64,000 nt of DNA. It comes from Ramlibacter paludis (GTDB lineage Bacteria; Pseudomonadota; Gammaproteobacteria; Burkholderiales; Burkholderiaceae_C). The stretch spans positions 372,001 to 436,000 of the forward strand of contig NZ_JAKLTM010000004.1 of the NCBI RefSeq assembly GCF_022012305.1, in the 5' to 3' direction. This document shows positions 7,884 to 17,432 of this stretch, piece by piece. A program made the translations under genes and the position numbers. The first letter of the stretch is position 1. The number at the start of each line of letters is the position of its first letter. The notes under the pieces are model-generated. The model saw nothing but the letters and a program-made list of their open reading frames with translations, was not told the DNA's origin and did not search any database.

Positions 7884-9013
7884 AACTGAAGAACCTGCCC
7901 TGGAAGTGGCTGGTGGCGAGCCTCGTCGTGCTGCTGCTGGTGGGTGGCGTGCTGCGCACGCTGGCTTCGCGCAAGGCGCAGCAACCCGCCGTCGAGACGG
8001 CCGCGGCGCAGCCCGTGGTCGAACTCGCGCAGACCGACGTGGTGCAGGCGCAGCCGCGCGAGCTGCAGCGCGGGCTGCCGGTGTCGGGCTCGCTCAAGGC
8101 CGTCAACTCTGCCCTGGTCAAGGCCCGCGTGCCGGGCGAATTGCAGGGCCTGACCGTACGTGAGGGCGACACGGTGAAGGCCGGCCAGGTGATTGCCCGG
8201 GTCGACCCGACCGAGGCCGGCGCGCGCCTGAAGCAGGCGCAGCAGCAGGCCGACGCCGCCAAGGCGCAGATCGACATCGCCCAGCGCGCCTTCAGCAACA
8301 ACAAGTCGCTGGTGGAACAGGGCTTCATCTCGCGCTCCGCCGTCGACACGGCGCAGGACAACCTGGCCGCGGCCCAAGCCAATCATCGGGCGGCGCTGGC
8401 CGCGGTGGACGTGCTGCGCAAGGGCCTGGACGACGCCGTGCTGCGCGCGCCGATCAGCGGCGTGGTCTCGCAGCGGCTCGCGCAGCCGGGCGAGCGCGTC
8501 GCGCTGGATGCGCGCGTGGTGGAGATCGTCGACCTGGGTTCGCTCGAACTGGAAGCCGCGCTGAGCCCGGCCGATTCGCTGGAGCTGCAGGTGGGCCAGC
8601 AGGCGACGCTGCAGGTGGAAGGCAATCCGCGGCCGCTGCCGGCGCGCGTGGTGCGCATCAGCCCGAGCGCGCAGGCCGGCAGCCGCAGCGTGCTGGCCTA
8701 CCTGGCGCTGGCCGACACGGCGGGCCTGCGCCAGGGCCTGTTCGCGCAAGGAACCGTCGCCACCGGACGCGCCTCGGCGCTCGCCGTGCCGCTGCCTGCC
8801 GTGCGTACCGACAAGCCATCGCCTTATGTCCAGGTCGTCGAGAACGGCAAGGTCGCGCACAAGCCGGTGAAGCCGGGCGCGCGCGGCGACAGCGACAAGG
8901 AAACCTGGGTCGCGGTGGACGGCATCGCGGCGGGCGCGACGGTGATCCGCGGGCACGTGGGCCCGCTGCGCGAGGGCACGCTGGTGAAGTTCACGGCCGC
9001 GCGAGCGCCCTAG
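7880..9013 (+). CDS. RND efflux periplasmic adaptor (membrane-fusion protein)
   Basis: A 377-residue HlyD/AcrA-type adaptor linking the inner-membrane pump to an outer-membrane channel. Residues 8-28 are a hydrophobic anchor. A biotinyl-lipoyl half (VPGELQGLTVREGDTVKAGQVIARVD) precedes a coiled-coil hairpin rich in Ala and Gln (about 115-180). The second lipoyl half contains LRAPISGVVSQRLAQPGERV. Beta-barrel and membrane-proximal domains follow. No lipobox Cys is present, so it is anchored by the N-terminal helix. It overlaps the TetR gene by 4 bases, and the RND gene follows after 3 bases. Confidence 0.94.
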   Translation: MKLKNLPWKWLVASLVVLLLVGGVLRTLASRKAQQPAVETAAAQPVVELAQTDVVQAQPRELQRGLPVSGSLKAVNSALVKARVPGELQGLTVREGDTVKAGQVIARVDPTEAGARLKQAQQQADAAKAQIDIAQRAFSNNKSLVEQGFISRSAVDTAQDNLAAAQANHRAALAAVDVLRKGLDDAVLRAPISGVVSQRLAQPGERVALDARVVEIVDLGSLELEAALSPADSLELQVGQQATLQVEGNPRPLPARVVRISPSAQAGSRSVLAYLALADTAGLRQGLFAQGTVATGRASALAVPLPAVRTDKPSPYVQVVENGKVAHKPVKPGARGDSDKETWVAVDGIAAGATVIRGHVGPLREGTLVKFTAARAP

Positions 9014-9016
9014 GCC

Positions 9017-12000
9017 ATGTGGTTCACCCGCGTCAGCCTGAAGAACCCCGTGTTCGCCACGATGGTGATGTTCGCCATCGTGGTGCTGGGGTTGTTCTCG
9101 TACCAGCGCCTGAACATCGACCAGTTCCCCAACATCGACTTCCCGGTGGTGGTGGTCACGGCCGAATACCCAGGCGCCTCGCCCGAGATCGTCGAGTCCG
9201 AGGTCAGCAAGAAGATCGAGGAGGCGGTGAATTCCATCGCCGGCATCAACGCCCTCACCTCGCGCAGCTACGAAGGCCAGTCCGTCGTCATCCTGGAGTT
9301 CCAGCTGTACGTGGACGGCCGCAAGGCGGCGGAGGACGTGCGCGAGAAGATCGCCGCCGTGCGGCCCACCCTGCGCGACGAGGTGAAGGAGCCGCGCGTG
9401 CTGCGCTTCGACCCTTCCAGCCGCGCCGTCTGGTCGCTGGCCGTGCTGCCCGACGCGGCCAAGGGCAAGGCGATGAGCGCGGTGGAGCTCACCAACTGGG
9501 CCGACCAGGTGCTGAAGAGGCGGCTGGAGAACGTGCGCGGCGTCGGCTCGGTCACGCTGGTGGGCGGCACCAAGCGCGAACTGAACCTCTACCTGAACCC
9601 GGCGGCGATGGAAGCGCTGGGCATCACCGCCGACCAGGTCGTGGCCGCGGTGCGCACCGAAAACCAGGACTTGCCCGTGGGCGCGATCCGCTCGCAGGCG
9701 CAGGAGCGCGTGGTGCAGGTGGCCGCGCGCATGGAACGGCCCGAAGACTTCGGCCGGATCATCGTCGCCCGCCGCAATGGAGCGCCGGTCCGCCTGGACC
9801 AGGTCGCCCGCGTTGCCGACGGCGGCCAGGAAGTGGAGAGCCTCGCGCTCTACAACGGCCAGCGCACGCTGCTGCTCACCGTGCAGAAATCGCAGGACGA
9901 GAACACCATCGCCGTCATCGACGGCCTGCGCGCCACGCTGGCGGAAATGCAGGCGCAGCTGCCGCCCGGGGTGAAGCTCGAGCCGGTCACCGACGCCTCG
10001 CGGCCGATCCGCGTTTCGGTGGAGAACGTACGCCGTACGCTGCTGGAAGGCGCGCTGCTCACGGTGCTGATCGTGTTCCTGTTCCTGAACTCGTGGCGCT
10101 CCACGGTGATCACGGGCCTGACGCTGCCGATCGCGCTGATCGGCACCTTCCTCTTCATGTACGCCTTCGGCTTCTCCATCAACATGGTGACGCTGATGGC
10201 GCTGTCGCTGTGCGTGGGCCTGCTGATCGACGACGCGATCGTGGTGCGCGAGAACATCGTGCGGCACGTGCAGATGGGCAAGTCGCCCTATCAGTCCGCG
10301 TTGGACGGCACCCAGGAGATCGGCCTCGCGGTGCTGGCCACCACCTTCTCGATCGTCGCGGTGTTCCTGCCGATCGGCTTCATGGGCGGCATCATCGGCA
10401 AGTTCTTCCACGAGTTCGGCGTCACCATCGTGGCGGCGGTGCTGATCTCGATGTTCGTCAGCTTCACGCTCGACCCGATGCTGTCCTCGGTGTGGCACGA
10501 CCCCGAGATCGAGGCGCACGGCCGCAAGCAGGCGCCGCGGACCTTGTACGAAAGGACGATCGGCCGCGTCACCGGCTGGTTCGACACCGCCACCGAGCGC
10601 CTGGCGGACGGCTACCAGTCCATCCTGCGCTGGTCGCTCGCGCACAAGCTGGCCACCGTGCTGGCGGCGGCGGCGATCTTCCTCACCAGCATCTTCATGG
10701 TGCCGCTGCTGGGCACCGAGTTCGTCCCCAAGGCGGACTTCTCCGAGACCAGCATCAGCTTCTACACGCCGGTCGGCTCCTCGCTGGAGCTCACGGAATC
10801 CAAGGCGCGCCAGGTCGAAGCGATCGCGCGCGAGTTCCCGGAAGTGAAGTACACGGTGGCCACCATCAACACCGGCAATGCGGCCGGCAAGATCTACGCC
10901 TCGCTGTACGTGCGGCTGGTCGACCGCAAGCAGCGCAGCCGCAGCGTAGACCAGATGGCGGCGGTGCTGCGCGAGCGGCTGAAGCAGGTGCCCGGCATCA
11001 CGGTCACGCATGCCGGCCTGCTGGATGCGGTGGGCGGCAACAAGCAGATCGAGTTCTCGCTGCAGGGGCCCGACCTGAAGGAGCTGGACCGCCTGTCGCG
11101 GCTGGTGACGGAGCGCATCCGGAACATCCCCGGGCTGGTCGACCTCGATAGCAGCGTGAAGCCGGACAAGCCCACGGTCAGCATCGCGATCCGGCGGGAT
11201 GCGGCGTCGGACCTCGGCCTGGGCGTGGCCCAGGTCGCCGGCGCCCTGCGCACGCTGGTGGCCGGGCAGACGGTGGGCAACTGGCGCGCCAGCGACGACC
11301 AGACCTACGACGTCAACGTCCGTCTGGCGCCCGAAGCGCGCACCGCACCGCAGGACCTCGAACGCCTCCCCTTCGCCCTGGGCGCCAACGCCGACGGCAG
11401 CACCCGCGTCGTGCGCCTGAACCAGGTGGCGACCGTCAGCGAAAGCACCGGCCCGAACCAGATCAACCGGCGCGACCTGACGCGCGAGGTGGCCATCAAC
11501 GCCAATGCCTACCAGCGCTCGGCCGGGGAGATCTCCAAGGACATCAAGGCGCGCCTGGACGGCGTCCAGATGCCTCCCGGCTACCGCTACCAGTTCGGCG
11601 GATCCACCAAGAACATGCAGGAGTCCTTCGGCTACGCGGTGTCGGCCCTGGTGATGGCGATCCTGTTCATCTACATGATCCTGGCCAGCCAGTTCAAGAG
11701 CTTCCTGCAGCCCCTGGCCCTCATGACCTCGCTGCCGCTCACGCTGATCGGCGTGGTGCTGGCGCTGCTGATGTTCAACTCCACGCTGTCGATCTTCTCG
11801 GTGATCGGCATCGTCATGCTGATGGGCCTGGTGACCAAGAACGCCATCCTACTGGTTGACTTCGCGATCCGCCTGCAGGAAGACGGCATGCCGCGCGCCG
11901 AGGCGCTGCTGCAGGCGGCGCGGGTGCGGCTGCGCCCCATCCTGATGACGACGCTGGCCATGATCTTCGGCATGGTGCCGCTGGCCTTCGCCCTCACCGA

Positions 12001-12202
12001 GGGCTCCGAGCAGCGCGCGCCCATGGGCCAGGCCGTGATCGGCGGGGTGATCACCTCGTCGCTGCTCACCCTGGTGGTGGTGCCGGTCGTGTACTGTTAT
12101 CTCGACGACCTGGCCCGCTGGGCCAAAGGCCGGCGCAAGCCGATTTCGGGCGGTTCCGGGGCCCTGCCCGTCGCCGCTTCTAAAATGGACGGTTTGTCCT
12201 GA
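9017..12202 (+). CDS. RND family efflux permease (HAE1/AcrB-like)
   Basis: A 1061-residue inner-membrane proton/drug antiporter. It has the classical two-repeat layout: TM1 near residues 10-30, a large periplasmic loop, TM2-6 from about 335, a second loop and TM8-12. The TM4 motif [13 protein letters not shown] carries the paired Asp residues of the proton relay. TM10 carries [15 protein letters not shown] with the matching Lys. The sequence [20 protein letters not shown] near 42 is typical of HAE1 pumps. It forms one transcription unit with the regulator and adaptor. A TolC-type channel lies 1.1 kb downstream. The substrate range is unknown. Confidence 0.96.
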   Translation: MWFTRVSLKNPVFATMVMFAIVVLGLFSYQRLNIDQFPNIDFPVVVVTAEYPGASPEIVESEVSKKIEEAVNSIAGINALTSRSYEGQSVVILEFQLYVDGRKAAEDVREKIAAVRPTLRDEVKEPRVLRFDPSSRAVWSLAVLPDAAKGKAMSAVELTNWADQVLKRRLENVRGVGSVTLVGGTKRELNLYLNPAAMEALGITADQVVAAVRTENQDLPVGAIRSQAQERVVQVAARMERPEDFGRIIVARRNGAPVRLDQVARVADGGQEVESLALYNGQRTLLLTVQKSQDENTIAVIDGLRATLAEMQAQLPPGVKLEPVTDASRPIRVSVENVRRTLLEGALLTVLIVFLFLNSWRSTVITGLTLPIALIGTFLFMYAFGFSINMVTLMALSLCVGLLIDDAIVVRENIVRHVQMGKSPYQSALDGTQEIGLAVLATTFSIVAVFLPIGFMGGIIGKFFHEFGVTIVAAVLISMFVSFTLDPMLSSVWHDPEIEAHGRKQAPRTLYERTIGRVTGWFDTATERLADGYQSILRWSLAHKLATVLAAAAIFLTSIFMVPLLGTEFVPKADFSETSISFYTPVGSSLELTESKARQVEAIAREFPEVKYTVATINTGNAAGKIYASLYVRLVDRKQRSRSVDQMAAVLRERLKQVPGITVTHAGLLDAVGGNKQIEFSLQGPDLKELDRLSRLVTERIRNIPGLVDLDSSVKPDKPTVSIAIRRDAASDLGLGVAQVAGALRTLVAGQTVGNWRASDDQTYDVNVRLAPEARTAPQDLERLPFALGANADGSTRVVRLNQVATVSESTGPNQINRRDLTREVAINANAYQRSAGEISKDIKARLDGVQMPPGYRYQFGGSTKNMQESFGYAVSALVMAILFIYMILASQFKSFLQPLALMTSLPLTLIGVVLALLMFNSTLSIFSVIGIVMLMGLVTKNAILLVDFAIRLQEDGMPRAEALLQAARVRLRPILMTTLAMIFGMVPLAFALTEGSEQRAPMGQAVIGGVITSSLLTLVVVPVVYCYLDDLARWAKGRRKPISGGSGALPVAASKMDGLS

Positions 12203-12221
12203 CTCCCGCCCGAAATTGACC

Positions 12222-12911
12222 ATGACCCCCCAAGCCGACCTCGAACGCGCCCGCTTCAACCTGATCGAGCAGCAGATCCGGCCCTGGGACGTGCTGGACC
12301 TCGACATCCTGGACCTCCTGGGCCGCATGCGCCGCGAGGATTTCGTGCCGCCCGCCCACCAGGCGCTGGCCTTCGTGGACATGCTGATCCCCCTGGGGAC
12401 CAGCGCCGAGGAAAGCATGCGCAGCGGCCAGTGCATGCTGGAGCCCAAGGTGGAAGCCCGCATGCTGCAGGACCTGCAGGTGCAGCCCACCGACAAGGTG
12501 CTGGAAGTCGGCGCCGGTTCCGGCTACATGGCCGCCCTGCTGGCCGCCCGGGCGCAGCGCGTGATCTCGCTGGAGATCGCGCCCGAACTGGTGAAGATGG
12601 CCCGCGACAACCTGCAGCGCGCGGGCGTGCGCAACGCGGAAGTGCGGGAAGCCGACGGCGCCAAGGGCCTGGCGGCCGAAGGCCCGTTCGACGTGATCGT
12701 GCTTTCCGGCTCGGTGGCCGAAGTGCCGCAGGCCCTGCTGTCGCAACTGAAGGTCGGCGGCCGCCTGGGCGCGGTTGTGGGCAGCGAGCCGATGATGCGC
12801 GCGACCTTCATCCGCCGCACCGGCGAGGCGGCGTGGAAGACCGAGCAGCCCTGGGACACCGTGGCCCCGCGCCTGGCGCACTTCCCGGAACCCACCCGTT
12901 TCCATTTCTGA
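12222..12911 (+). CDS. Protein-L-isoaspartate O-methyltransferase family protein
   Basis: A 229-residue SAM-dependent methyltransferase of the Pcm/PIMT family (COG2518). The N-terminal helix LERARFNLIEQQIRPWDVLD and the REDFVPP segment are typical. SAM motif I reads VLEVGAGSGYMAALLA (about 95-110). The canonical PIMT substrate-loop GTGSGYQ pattern is altered, and many betaproteobacterial members of this subfamily have unproven isoaspartyl activity. I prefer the ATG at 12222; a TTG two codons earlier is in frame. It sits between the efflux genes and the rhodanese-tolC pair on the same strand. Confidence 0.87.
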   Translation: MTPQADLERARFNLIEQQIRPWDVLDLDILDLLGRMRREDFVPPAHQALAFVDMLIPLGTSAEESMRSGQCMLEPKVEARMLQDLQVQPTDKVLEVGAGSGYMAALLAARAQRVISLEIAPELVKMARDNLQRAGVRNAEVREADGAKGLAAEGPFDVIVLSGSVAEVPQALLSQLKVGGRLGAVVGSEPMMRATFIRRTGEAAWKTEQPWDTVAPRLAHFPEPTRFHF

Positions 12912-12925
12912 AAGCAGTACCCCCG

Positions 12926-13261
12926 ATGATCGACCAGGTCCGCCCCTCCCGATTGAAAGACTGGCTGCAAGGCCAGGACGGCGCCCCGCTGGTGCTGGAC
13001 GTGCGCGAGGACTGGGAGCTCAAGACCGCAAGCGTGCGCGCCGACGGTTTCGAGCTGCGCGCCATCCCGATGGGTGAAGTGCCGGCGCGGCTGGCCGAAC
13101 TGCCGCAGGATCGGCCGCTGGCCGTCCTGTGCCACCACGGCGGCCGCAGCCAGCGCGTGGCGGCGTTCCTGGAGCAACAGGGCTACACCCGTGTGGCGAA
13201 TATCGCGGGCGGAATCGATGCGTGGTCGCAGGAGATCGATCCGGGCGTGCCACGCTATTGA
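12926..13261 (+). CDS. Rhodanese-like sulfurtransferase domain protein
   Basis: A 111-residue single-domain rhodanese. VLDVREDWEL (about 23-32) is the CH2A-like motif, and the active-site loop is CHHGGRS with the catalytic Cys at 69. GYTRVANIAGGIDAWSQEIDP is the C-terminal CH2B-like signature. It is cytoplasmic and probably moves sulfane sulfur, but the partner is unknown. It starts 14 bases after the methyltransferase gene and precedes the TolC-type gene, suggesting cotranscription. Confidence 0.92.
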   Translation: MIDQVRPSRLKDWLQGQDGAPLVLDVREDWELKTASVRADGFELRAIPMGEVPARLAELPQDRPLAVLCHHGGRSQRVAAFLEQQGYTRVANIAGGIDAWSQEIDPGVPRY

Positions 13262-13331
13262 CAACGCCCCGAGAATGGGGCGCTGCGGTAGACAACGAGA
13301 CAAAAGCAGAATCAAAGAAGGAAGACGGACC

Positions 13332-14654
13332 ATGAAACTGATGCGGCTCCTCCCCCTTTCGGCGGCGGTCGCCCTGGCCCTCACGGGCCAGGCGCGCGCG
13401 GAAGGACTGCTCGAACTTTACGAAGCAGCCCGCGCCTACGACGCCACGTTCCAGGCAGCCAGGAACCAGTACGACGCCAACGTGGCGCGGGCGGACCAGT
13501 CCCTGGCGGGCATCCTGCCGCAGGCCGGCCTTTCAGGTTCGATCAACCGCAACGCGTTCAACCTCGACCTGGGTAGCGTCGATCGCAAGTACACGACGCA
13601 GGCGGTGACCTTGAGCGCCTCCCAGCCGCTGTACCGGCCGGCCAACCTGGCCACCTACCGGCAGGGCAAGCGCCAGGCCCAGCTGGCCGATTACCAGCTG
13701 ACCGCGGCGGGCCAGGACCTGATCGTGCGCATCAGCCAGGCCTACTTCGACGTGCTGGCGGCGCAGGACACCCTGGGCTATGTACGCGCGCTCAAGGCCG
13801 CCACCGCGGAGCAGCTGGCCTCGGCCAAGCGCAACTTCGAGGTCGGCACCTCCACCATCACCGACACGCGCGAAGCGCAGGCCCGCTACGACCTGGTGCT
13901 GGCGCAGGAAATCGCCGCCGACAACGACCTGCGCATCAAGCGCCTGGCGCTGGACACCGTGGTCGGCAAGAGCAACACCCAGCCCACCCCGCTGGCCACG
14001 CCGCTCTTCGTGCCCGAGCCGCAGCCGGCCGACCCCGAGGCCTGGGTGGCCGCCGCGGAAGCGGCCAGCCCGCTGATCCAGCAGGCCAGGACCAACGTCG
14101 AGATCGCGCAGCTGGAAACCGAGAAGGCCTACGCCGGCCACAAGCCCACCCTGGACCTGACGGCCAACGTGGGCGAGACGCGCTTCATCGGCGGCAGCAC
14201 CACCTCCACGCTGGACCAGCGGCCGAAGACCGGCGCCGTCGGCGTCGCCTTGAACGTGCCCCTCTTCAACGGCTTCGCCGTGCAGAACCGCGTGCGCGAA
14301 ACGCTGGCGCTGGAAGAAAAGGCCCGCACCGACCTCGAAGGCGCCCGCCGCCTGGTGACGCAGCAGGTGCGCACCGCCTACTTCGGCGTGGTCTCCGGCC
14401 TGGGCCAGGTCCGCGCGCTGGAAGCCGCCGAAGCCTCCAGCCAGAGCTCCCTGGACGCCAACCGCCTGGGCTACCAGGTCGGCGTGCGCATCAACATCGA
14501 CGTGCTGAACGCGCAGACCCAGCTGTTCCAGACCAAGCGCGACCTCTCGCAGGCGCGCTACAACGTGCTGCTGGGGCACCTGAAGCTGCGGCAGGCGAAC
14601 GGCACGCTGCAGCCGGAAGACCTGGTGCGCTTGAATACGCTGGTTCAGCGCTGA
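13332..14654 (+). CDS. TolC family outer-membrane efflux protein
   Basis: A 440-residue outer-membrane channel with a Sec signal peptide (residues 1-23, cleavage near QARA-EG). Two outer-membrane efflux repeats show the typical alternation: LLELYEAARAYDATFQAARN at the start of the first, and the paired helices around residues 130-200 and 340-430. The VGTSTITDTREAQARYD and VGVRINIDVLNAQTQLFQTKRDL segments are the duplicated TolC motifs. It is well placed to serve the RND pump encoded upstream, although TolC-type channels commonly serve several pumps. AAGAAGGAAG lies about 13 bases ahead of the ATG. Confidence 0.94.
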   Translation: MKLMRLLPLSAAVALALTGQARAEGLLELYEAARAYDATFQAARNQYDANVARADQSLAGILPQAGLSGSINRNAFNLDLGSVDRKYTTQAVTLSASQPLYRPANLATYRQGKRQAQLADYQLTAAGQDLIVRISQAYFDVLAAQDTLGYVRALKAATAEQLASAKRNFEVGTSTITDTREAQARYDLVLAQEIAADNDLRIKRLALDTVVGKSNTQPTPLATPLFVPEPQPADPEAWVAAAEAASPLIQQARTNVEIAQLETEKAYAGHKPTLDLTANVGETRFIGGSTTSTLDQRPKTGAVGVALNVPLFNGFAVQNRVRETLALEEKARTDLEGARRLVTQQVRTAYFGVVSGLGQVRALEAAEASSQSSLDANRLGYQVGVRINIDVLNAQTQLFQTKRDLSQARYNVLLGHLKLRQANGTLQPEDLVRLNTLVQR

Positions 14655-14662
14655 TTGGCGCC

Positions 14663-14727
14663 AGCCGGGGTTGCCACCCCGGCCTACGAGTCAAGGCCGC
14701 CCGCAGGCCGGGGTGGCAACCCCGGCT
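14663..14727. repeat. 23-bp perfect inverted repeat (large hairpin)
   Basis: The arms at 14663-14685 and 14705-14727 are exact reverse complements over 23 bases, with a 19-base loop. The hairpin follows the tolC stop by 8 bases and also encodes the C-terminus and stop codon of the convergent thioesterase gene. No T-tract follows, so it would act as a structural or Rho-independent-like barrier only by its stability. Confidence 0.85.
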
Positions 14728-15121
14728 GTCCCACCGGCACCAGCAAGGTCTCCCCGGTCGCCACCAGCGTCTCCCCGGCAAACAGCTCGCAAGCCGTGAA
14801 CACCTGCGTCCTGCCCGGCTTCACCACCCGCGCGCGCGCGACGAAACGCTCCCCCGCCGCCGGCCGCAGGCAGTTCACCGAGTAATGCGAAGCCAGCACG
14901 CGCCCGACCAGGGTTGCAGCCGCGAAGCCGCAAGCCGTGTCGATCAGCGCGCCTTGCAGCCCCGCGTGCAGCAGGCCCGCATACTGGCCCGCCTCGCCGC
15001 GCCAGGGCATGGCGATCTCGGCGAAGCCAGGCTCGGCGCGCAGCACCTCGATGCCGCACCAGCGGTTGAAGGCGGCGCTGGCATTGATCGCCCGGATGCT
15101 GGCCAGAAGGTCGGTGTCCAT
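14684..15121 (-). CDS. PaaI family hotdog thioesterase
   Basis: A 145-residue hotdog-fold acyl-CoA thioesterase. Typical segments are the N-terminal helix followed by WCGIEVLRAEPGFAEIAMPW, then YAGLLHAGLQGALIDTACGFAA (the hotdog helix with the catalytic-region Asp), and SVNCLRPAAGERFVARARVVKPGRTQVF. The last 15 or so residues, rich in Pro and Gly, are encoded by the inverted repeat at 14663-14727 and look like a non-homologous extension. The physiological acyl group is unknown. Confidence 0.88.
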   Translation of the reverse strand: MDTDLLASIRAINASAAFNRWCGIEVLRAEPGFAEIAMPWRGEAGQYAGLLHAGLQGALIDTACGFAAATLVGRVLASHYSVNCLRPAAGERFVARARVVKPGRTQVFTACELFAGETLVATGETLLVPVGQPGLPPRPAGGLDS

Positions 15122-15202
15122 GCGGCCAATCTAGGACCGGGGACTGGCGGCCGCAGTCATGGCGGCGACGCGCCGTCGCCCAGGCGATAGGAGGCGCGCG
15201 CC

Positions 15203-16450
15203 CTACTTCCGTGCGACGAGCGCCAGCACGGCTGCGGCGGTCTTGCCCGCCGCCCCCCGGTGCGCCGCCGCGAACTGCTCGCCGGCCGCCGCGACTCGCG
15301 CGCGCTCCTGCGCATCGCGCGCCAGCGCCACCGCTTCGCGCACGCCCTCCTCCATGTTCGCGACGCGGCGCGCCGCGCCGGCCGCCAGCGCCAGCTGCGC
15401 AGCCTCGCTGAAGTTGAAGGTGTGCGGCCCCATCACCACCGGGCAGCCGCAGGCCGCCGCCTCGATCAGGTTCTGGCCGCCCAGCGGCGCGAAGCTGCCA
15501 CCGAGCAGCGCCACGTCCGCCATCGCGTAGTAAAGCGGCATCTCGCCCAGCGAATCGCCGATCCACACGTCGCCGGCCGCCGGCGACTCGCCCCAGGCGC
15601 TGCGGCGCGACACTGCAAACCCCGCCTGCGCCGCCAGTCCCGCCACCTCGTCGAAGCGCTGCGGATGGCGCGGCACCAGCAGCCACTGCACGCCGGGATG
15701 GGCCGCGATCGCGCGCAGGAATTCCGCTTCCTCGCCCTCGCGCGACACGGCAAACAGCACCACCGGCCGGTCCTGCGCGGCGCGCCAGGCGCGGCCGCGT
15801 TCCAGCAGCTGCGGCCCCGGCGTGGCATCGAACTTGATGTTGCCGAACACCCCTTGCACCGTGGCCCCTGCTTGCGCCAGCCGCCGCGCATCGTCCTCGG
15901 TCTGCGCCCACACGGCGCCGAGCGCCCCATATGTCGGCCGCGACAGGCGCGGCAGCCGCAGCGCCTGCCTGAGCGACTTCTCGCTCAGGCGCGCATTGGC
16001 CAGCGCCAGCGGCACGCCCTGCTCCTTGCACAGCAGGGTGACGTTCGGCCAGACCTCGGTTTCCATCAGCACGCCGGCACTGGGCCGGAAGTGGTTCAGG
16101 AAGCCCTTGACGGCCTTCGGCGTGTCCCAGGGAAACCAGGCCTGCGCATCGCCCTCGCGCAGCAGGCGCACGCCCTCGGCGCGGCCGGTCGCGGTGCCGT
16201 GCGTGAGCAGGATGCGCACGTCCGGCTGCGCGCGGCGCAAGGCGTCGACCAGGATGGCCGCGGCGCGCGTCTCGCCCAGCGACACCGCATGGATCCACAG
16301 GCGGCCCGGCTCGGTGTTGTCGGTGTAGCGGCCGAAGCGCTCCTCGACGTGTTCCAGGTAGCCCGGCTCGGCCACGCCGCGGCGGCGCAGCTTACGGCGC
16401 AGCAGCGGCTGGGCGCCATAGAGCGCCAGCGTGTAGAGCGGGTGGATCAT
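15203..16450 (-). CDS. waaA: 3-deoxy-D-manno-octulosonic acid (Kdo) transferase
   Basis: Transfers Kdo from CMP-Kdo to lipid A precursor at the inner membrane. The 415-residue GT30 protein starts MIHPLYTLALYGAQPLL, giving an N-terminal membrane-anchor helix. Motifs include AVSLGETRAAAILV, LLTHGTATGRAEG, METEVWPNV, NARLSEKS, IGDSLGEMPLYYAMADVALLGGS and GGQNLIEAAACGCPVVMGPHT. The upstream-extended frame would run into waaC. The gene follows waaC by 7 bases in a phosphomannomutase-waaC-waaA operon for LPS inner core. Confidence 0.95.
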   Translation of the reverse strand: MIHPLYTLALYGAQPLLRRKLRRRGVAEPGYLEHVEERFGRYTDNTEPGRLWIHAVSLGETRAAAILVDALRRAQPDVRILLTHGTATGRAEGVRLLREGDAQAWFPWDTPKAVKGFLNHFRPSAGVLMETEVWPNVTLLCKEQGVPLALANARLSEKSLRQALRLPRLSRPTYGALGAVWAQTEDDARRLAQAGATVQGVFGNIKFDATPGPQLLERGRAWRAAQDRPVVLFAVSREGEEAEFLRAIAAHPGVQWLLVPRHPQRFDEVAGLAAQAGFAVSRRSAWGESPAAGDVWIGDSLGEMPLYYAMADVALLGGSFAPLGGQNLIEAAACGCPVVMGPHTFNFSEAAQLALAAGAARRVANMEEGVREAVALARDAQERARVAAAGEQFAAAHRGAAGKTAAAVLALVARK

Positions 16451-16457
16451 CCCGCCA

Positions 16458-17423
16458 TCATGCCTTGCCGGCGACGGCCTTCCAGGCGGCCCAGACCGCC
16501 TCGACCGAAGGCGCCGGTTCGGCGTAGACACTGCGCTGCCGGCCCGCATCCGCGGGCGGCCCGGTGCGCCAAGCCGTGTCGAAGTTGTAGATCTGCACGT
16601 GCGGCAGGTCCAGGGCCACGGCGATGTGGCTCAGGCCGCTGTCGACGCCGATCGCGCCGGCGCAGCCGCCCAGGCGCTCCGTCAGCGCATCCAGCGCGAG
16701 CCGCGGCCAGGCTTGCGCCCGCGGCCCGAGCGCGCCGGCAAGGCGTTCGCTGCGTTCACGCTCCTCGTCGTTGCCGTGCGGGAAGGCCAGCGAATAGCCG
16801 TGCGACAGCAGGCGCTTGCCCAGCTGGATCCAGGACGCCTCGGGCCAGAGCTTGTCGTCGCGCGAAGTCCCGTGGATCAGAGCGATGCAGTTCGTGGGCG
16901 CTGCGGATGTGACCAGCCCGTAGTTCGTGCCGGCCGGCACCGCGTAGCCCAGGGCCGCCGCGCAGAGGTCGCGCGAGCGCCGCACTGCATGCGACTGCGG
17001 CTGCACCGGCACCGCGACGTCCGCCACCCAGCGCGTCGGCGCTTCGTAGCTGGAGCCTTCGGTGCGGTTGGCCATTGCATAACGCTTGCCGCCGGGCGCC
17101 AGGCGCGCCATGTGCGCGACCAGCGCCGACTTGGTGAGCCCCTGCAGGTCGATCACCGCGTCGTAGGCTTCCTGTTTCAGGTCGGCGCGGAAGGCCCGCC
17201 ACGCGGCGCGCGTTTCATGCGCGAAGGGCGACTTGCGCCACTTGCGCAGCTCGCAGGGGATCACGCGCCGCACGCCGGCGCAGCGCTGCACCAGCGGCGC
17301 GAAGCCGCGCTCCACCACCCAATCGACGCGCGCACCCGGCACCGCCGCCAGCATGTCCTGCACGGCCGGCATGGAGTGCACGACGTCACCGAGGGACGAA
17401 AGCTTGACGATGAGGATGTTCAA
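16458..17423 (-). CDS. waaC: Lipopolysaccharide heptosyltransferase I
   Basis: Adds the first L-glycero-D-manno-heptose to Kdo2-lipid A. The 321-residue GT9 protein opens with MNILIVKLSSLGDVVHSMPA, the hallmark of the family. It continues with VDWVVERGFAPLV, VIDLQGLTKSALVA, NCIALIHGTSRDDKLWP and GVDSGLSHIAVALDLPHVQIY. It lies 9 bases downstream of the phosphomannomutase gene and 7 upstream of waaA, so it is probably cotranscribed. Cytoplasmic face of the inner membrane. Confidence 0.95.
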   Translation of the reverse strand: MNILIVKLSSLGDVVHSMPAVQDMLAAVPGARVDWVVERGFAPLVQRCAGVRRVIPCELRKWRKSPFAHETRAAWRAFRADLKQEAYDAVIDLQGLTKSALVAHMARLAPGGKRYAMANRTEGSSYEAPTRWVADVAVPVQPQSHAVRRSRDLCAAALGYAVPAGTNYGLVTSAAPTNCIALIHGTSRDDKLWPEASWIQLGKRLLSHGYSLAFPHGNDEERERSERLAGALGPRAQAWPRLALDALTERLGGCAGAIGVDSGLSHIAVALDLPHVQIYNFDTAWRTGPPADAGRQRSVYAEPAPSVEAVWAAWKAVAGKA

Positions 17424-17432
17424 TGCAGGGCG

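Noticed and set aside
7826-11011. A 1061-residue open frame on the - strand opposite the RND permease
   Set aside because: It has the same length as the permease by coincidence. Its composition is His/Arg/Gly/Ala-rich shadow sequence, with no motif, signal or homologous pattern, as expected in 70% GC DNA.
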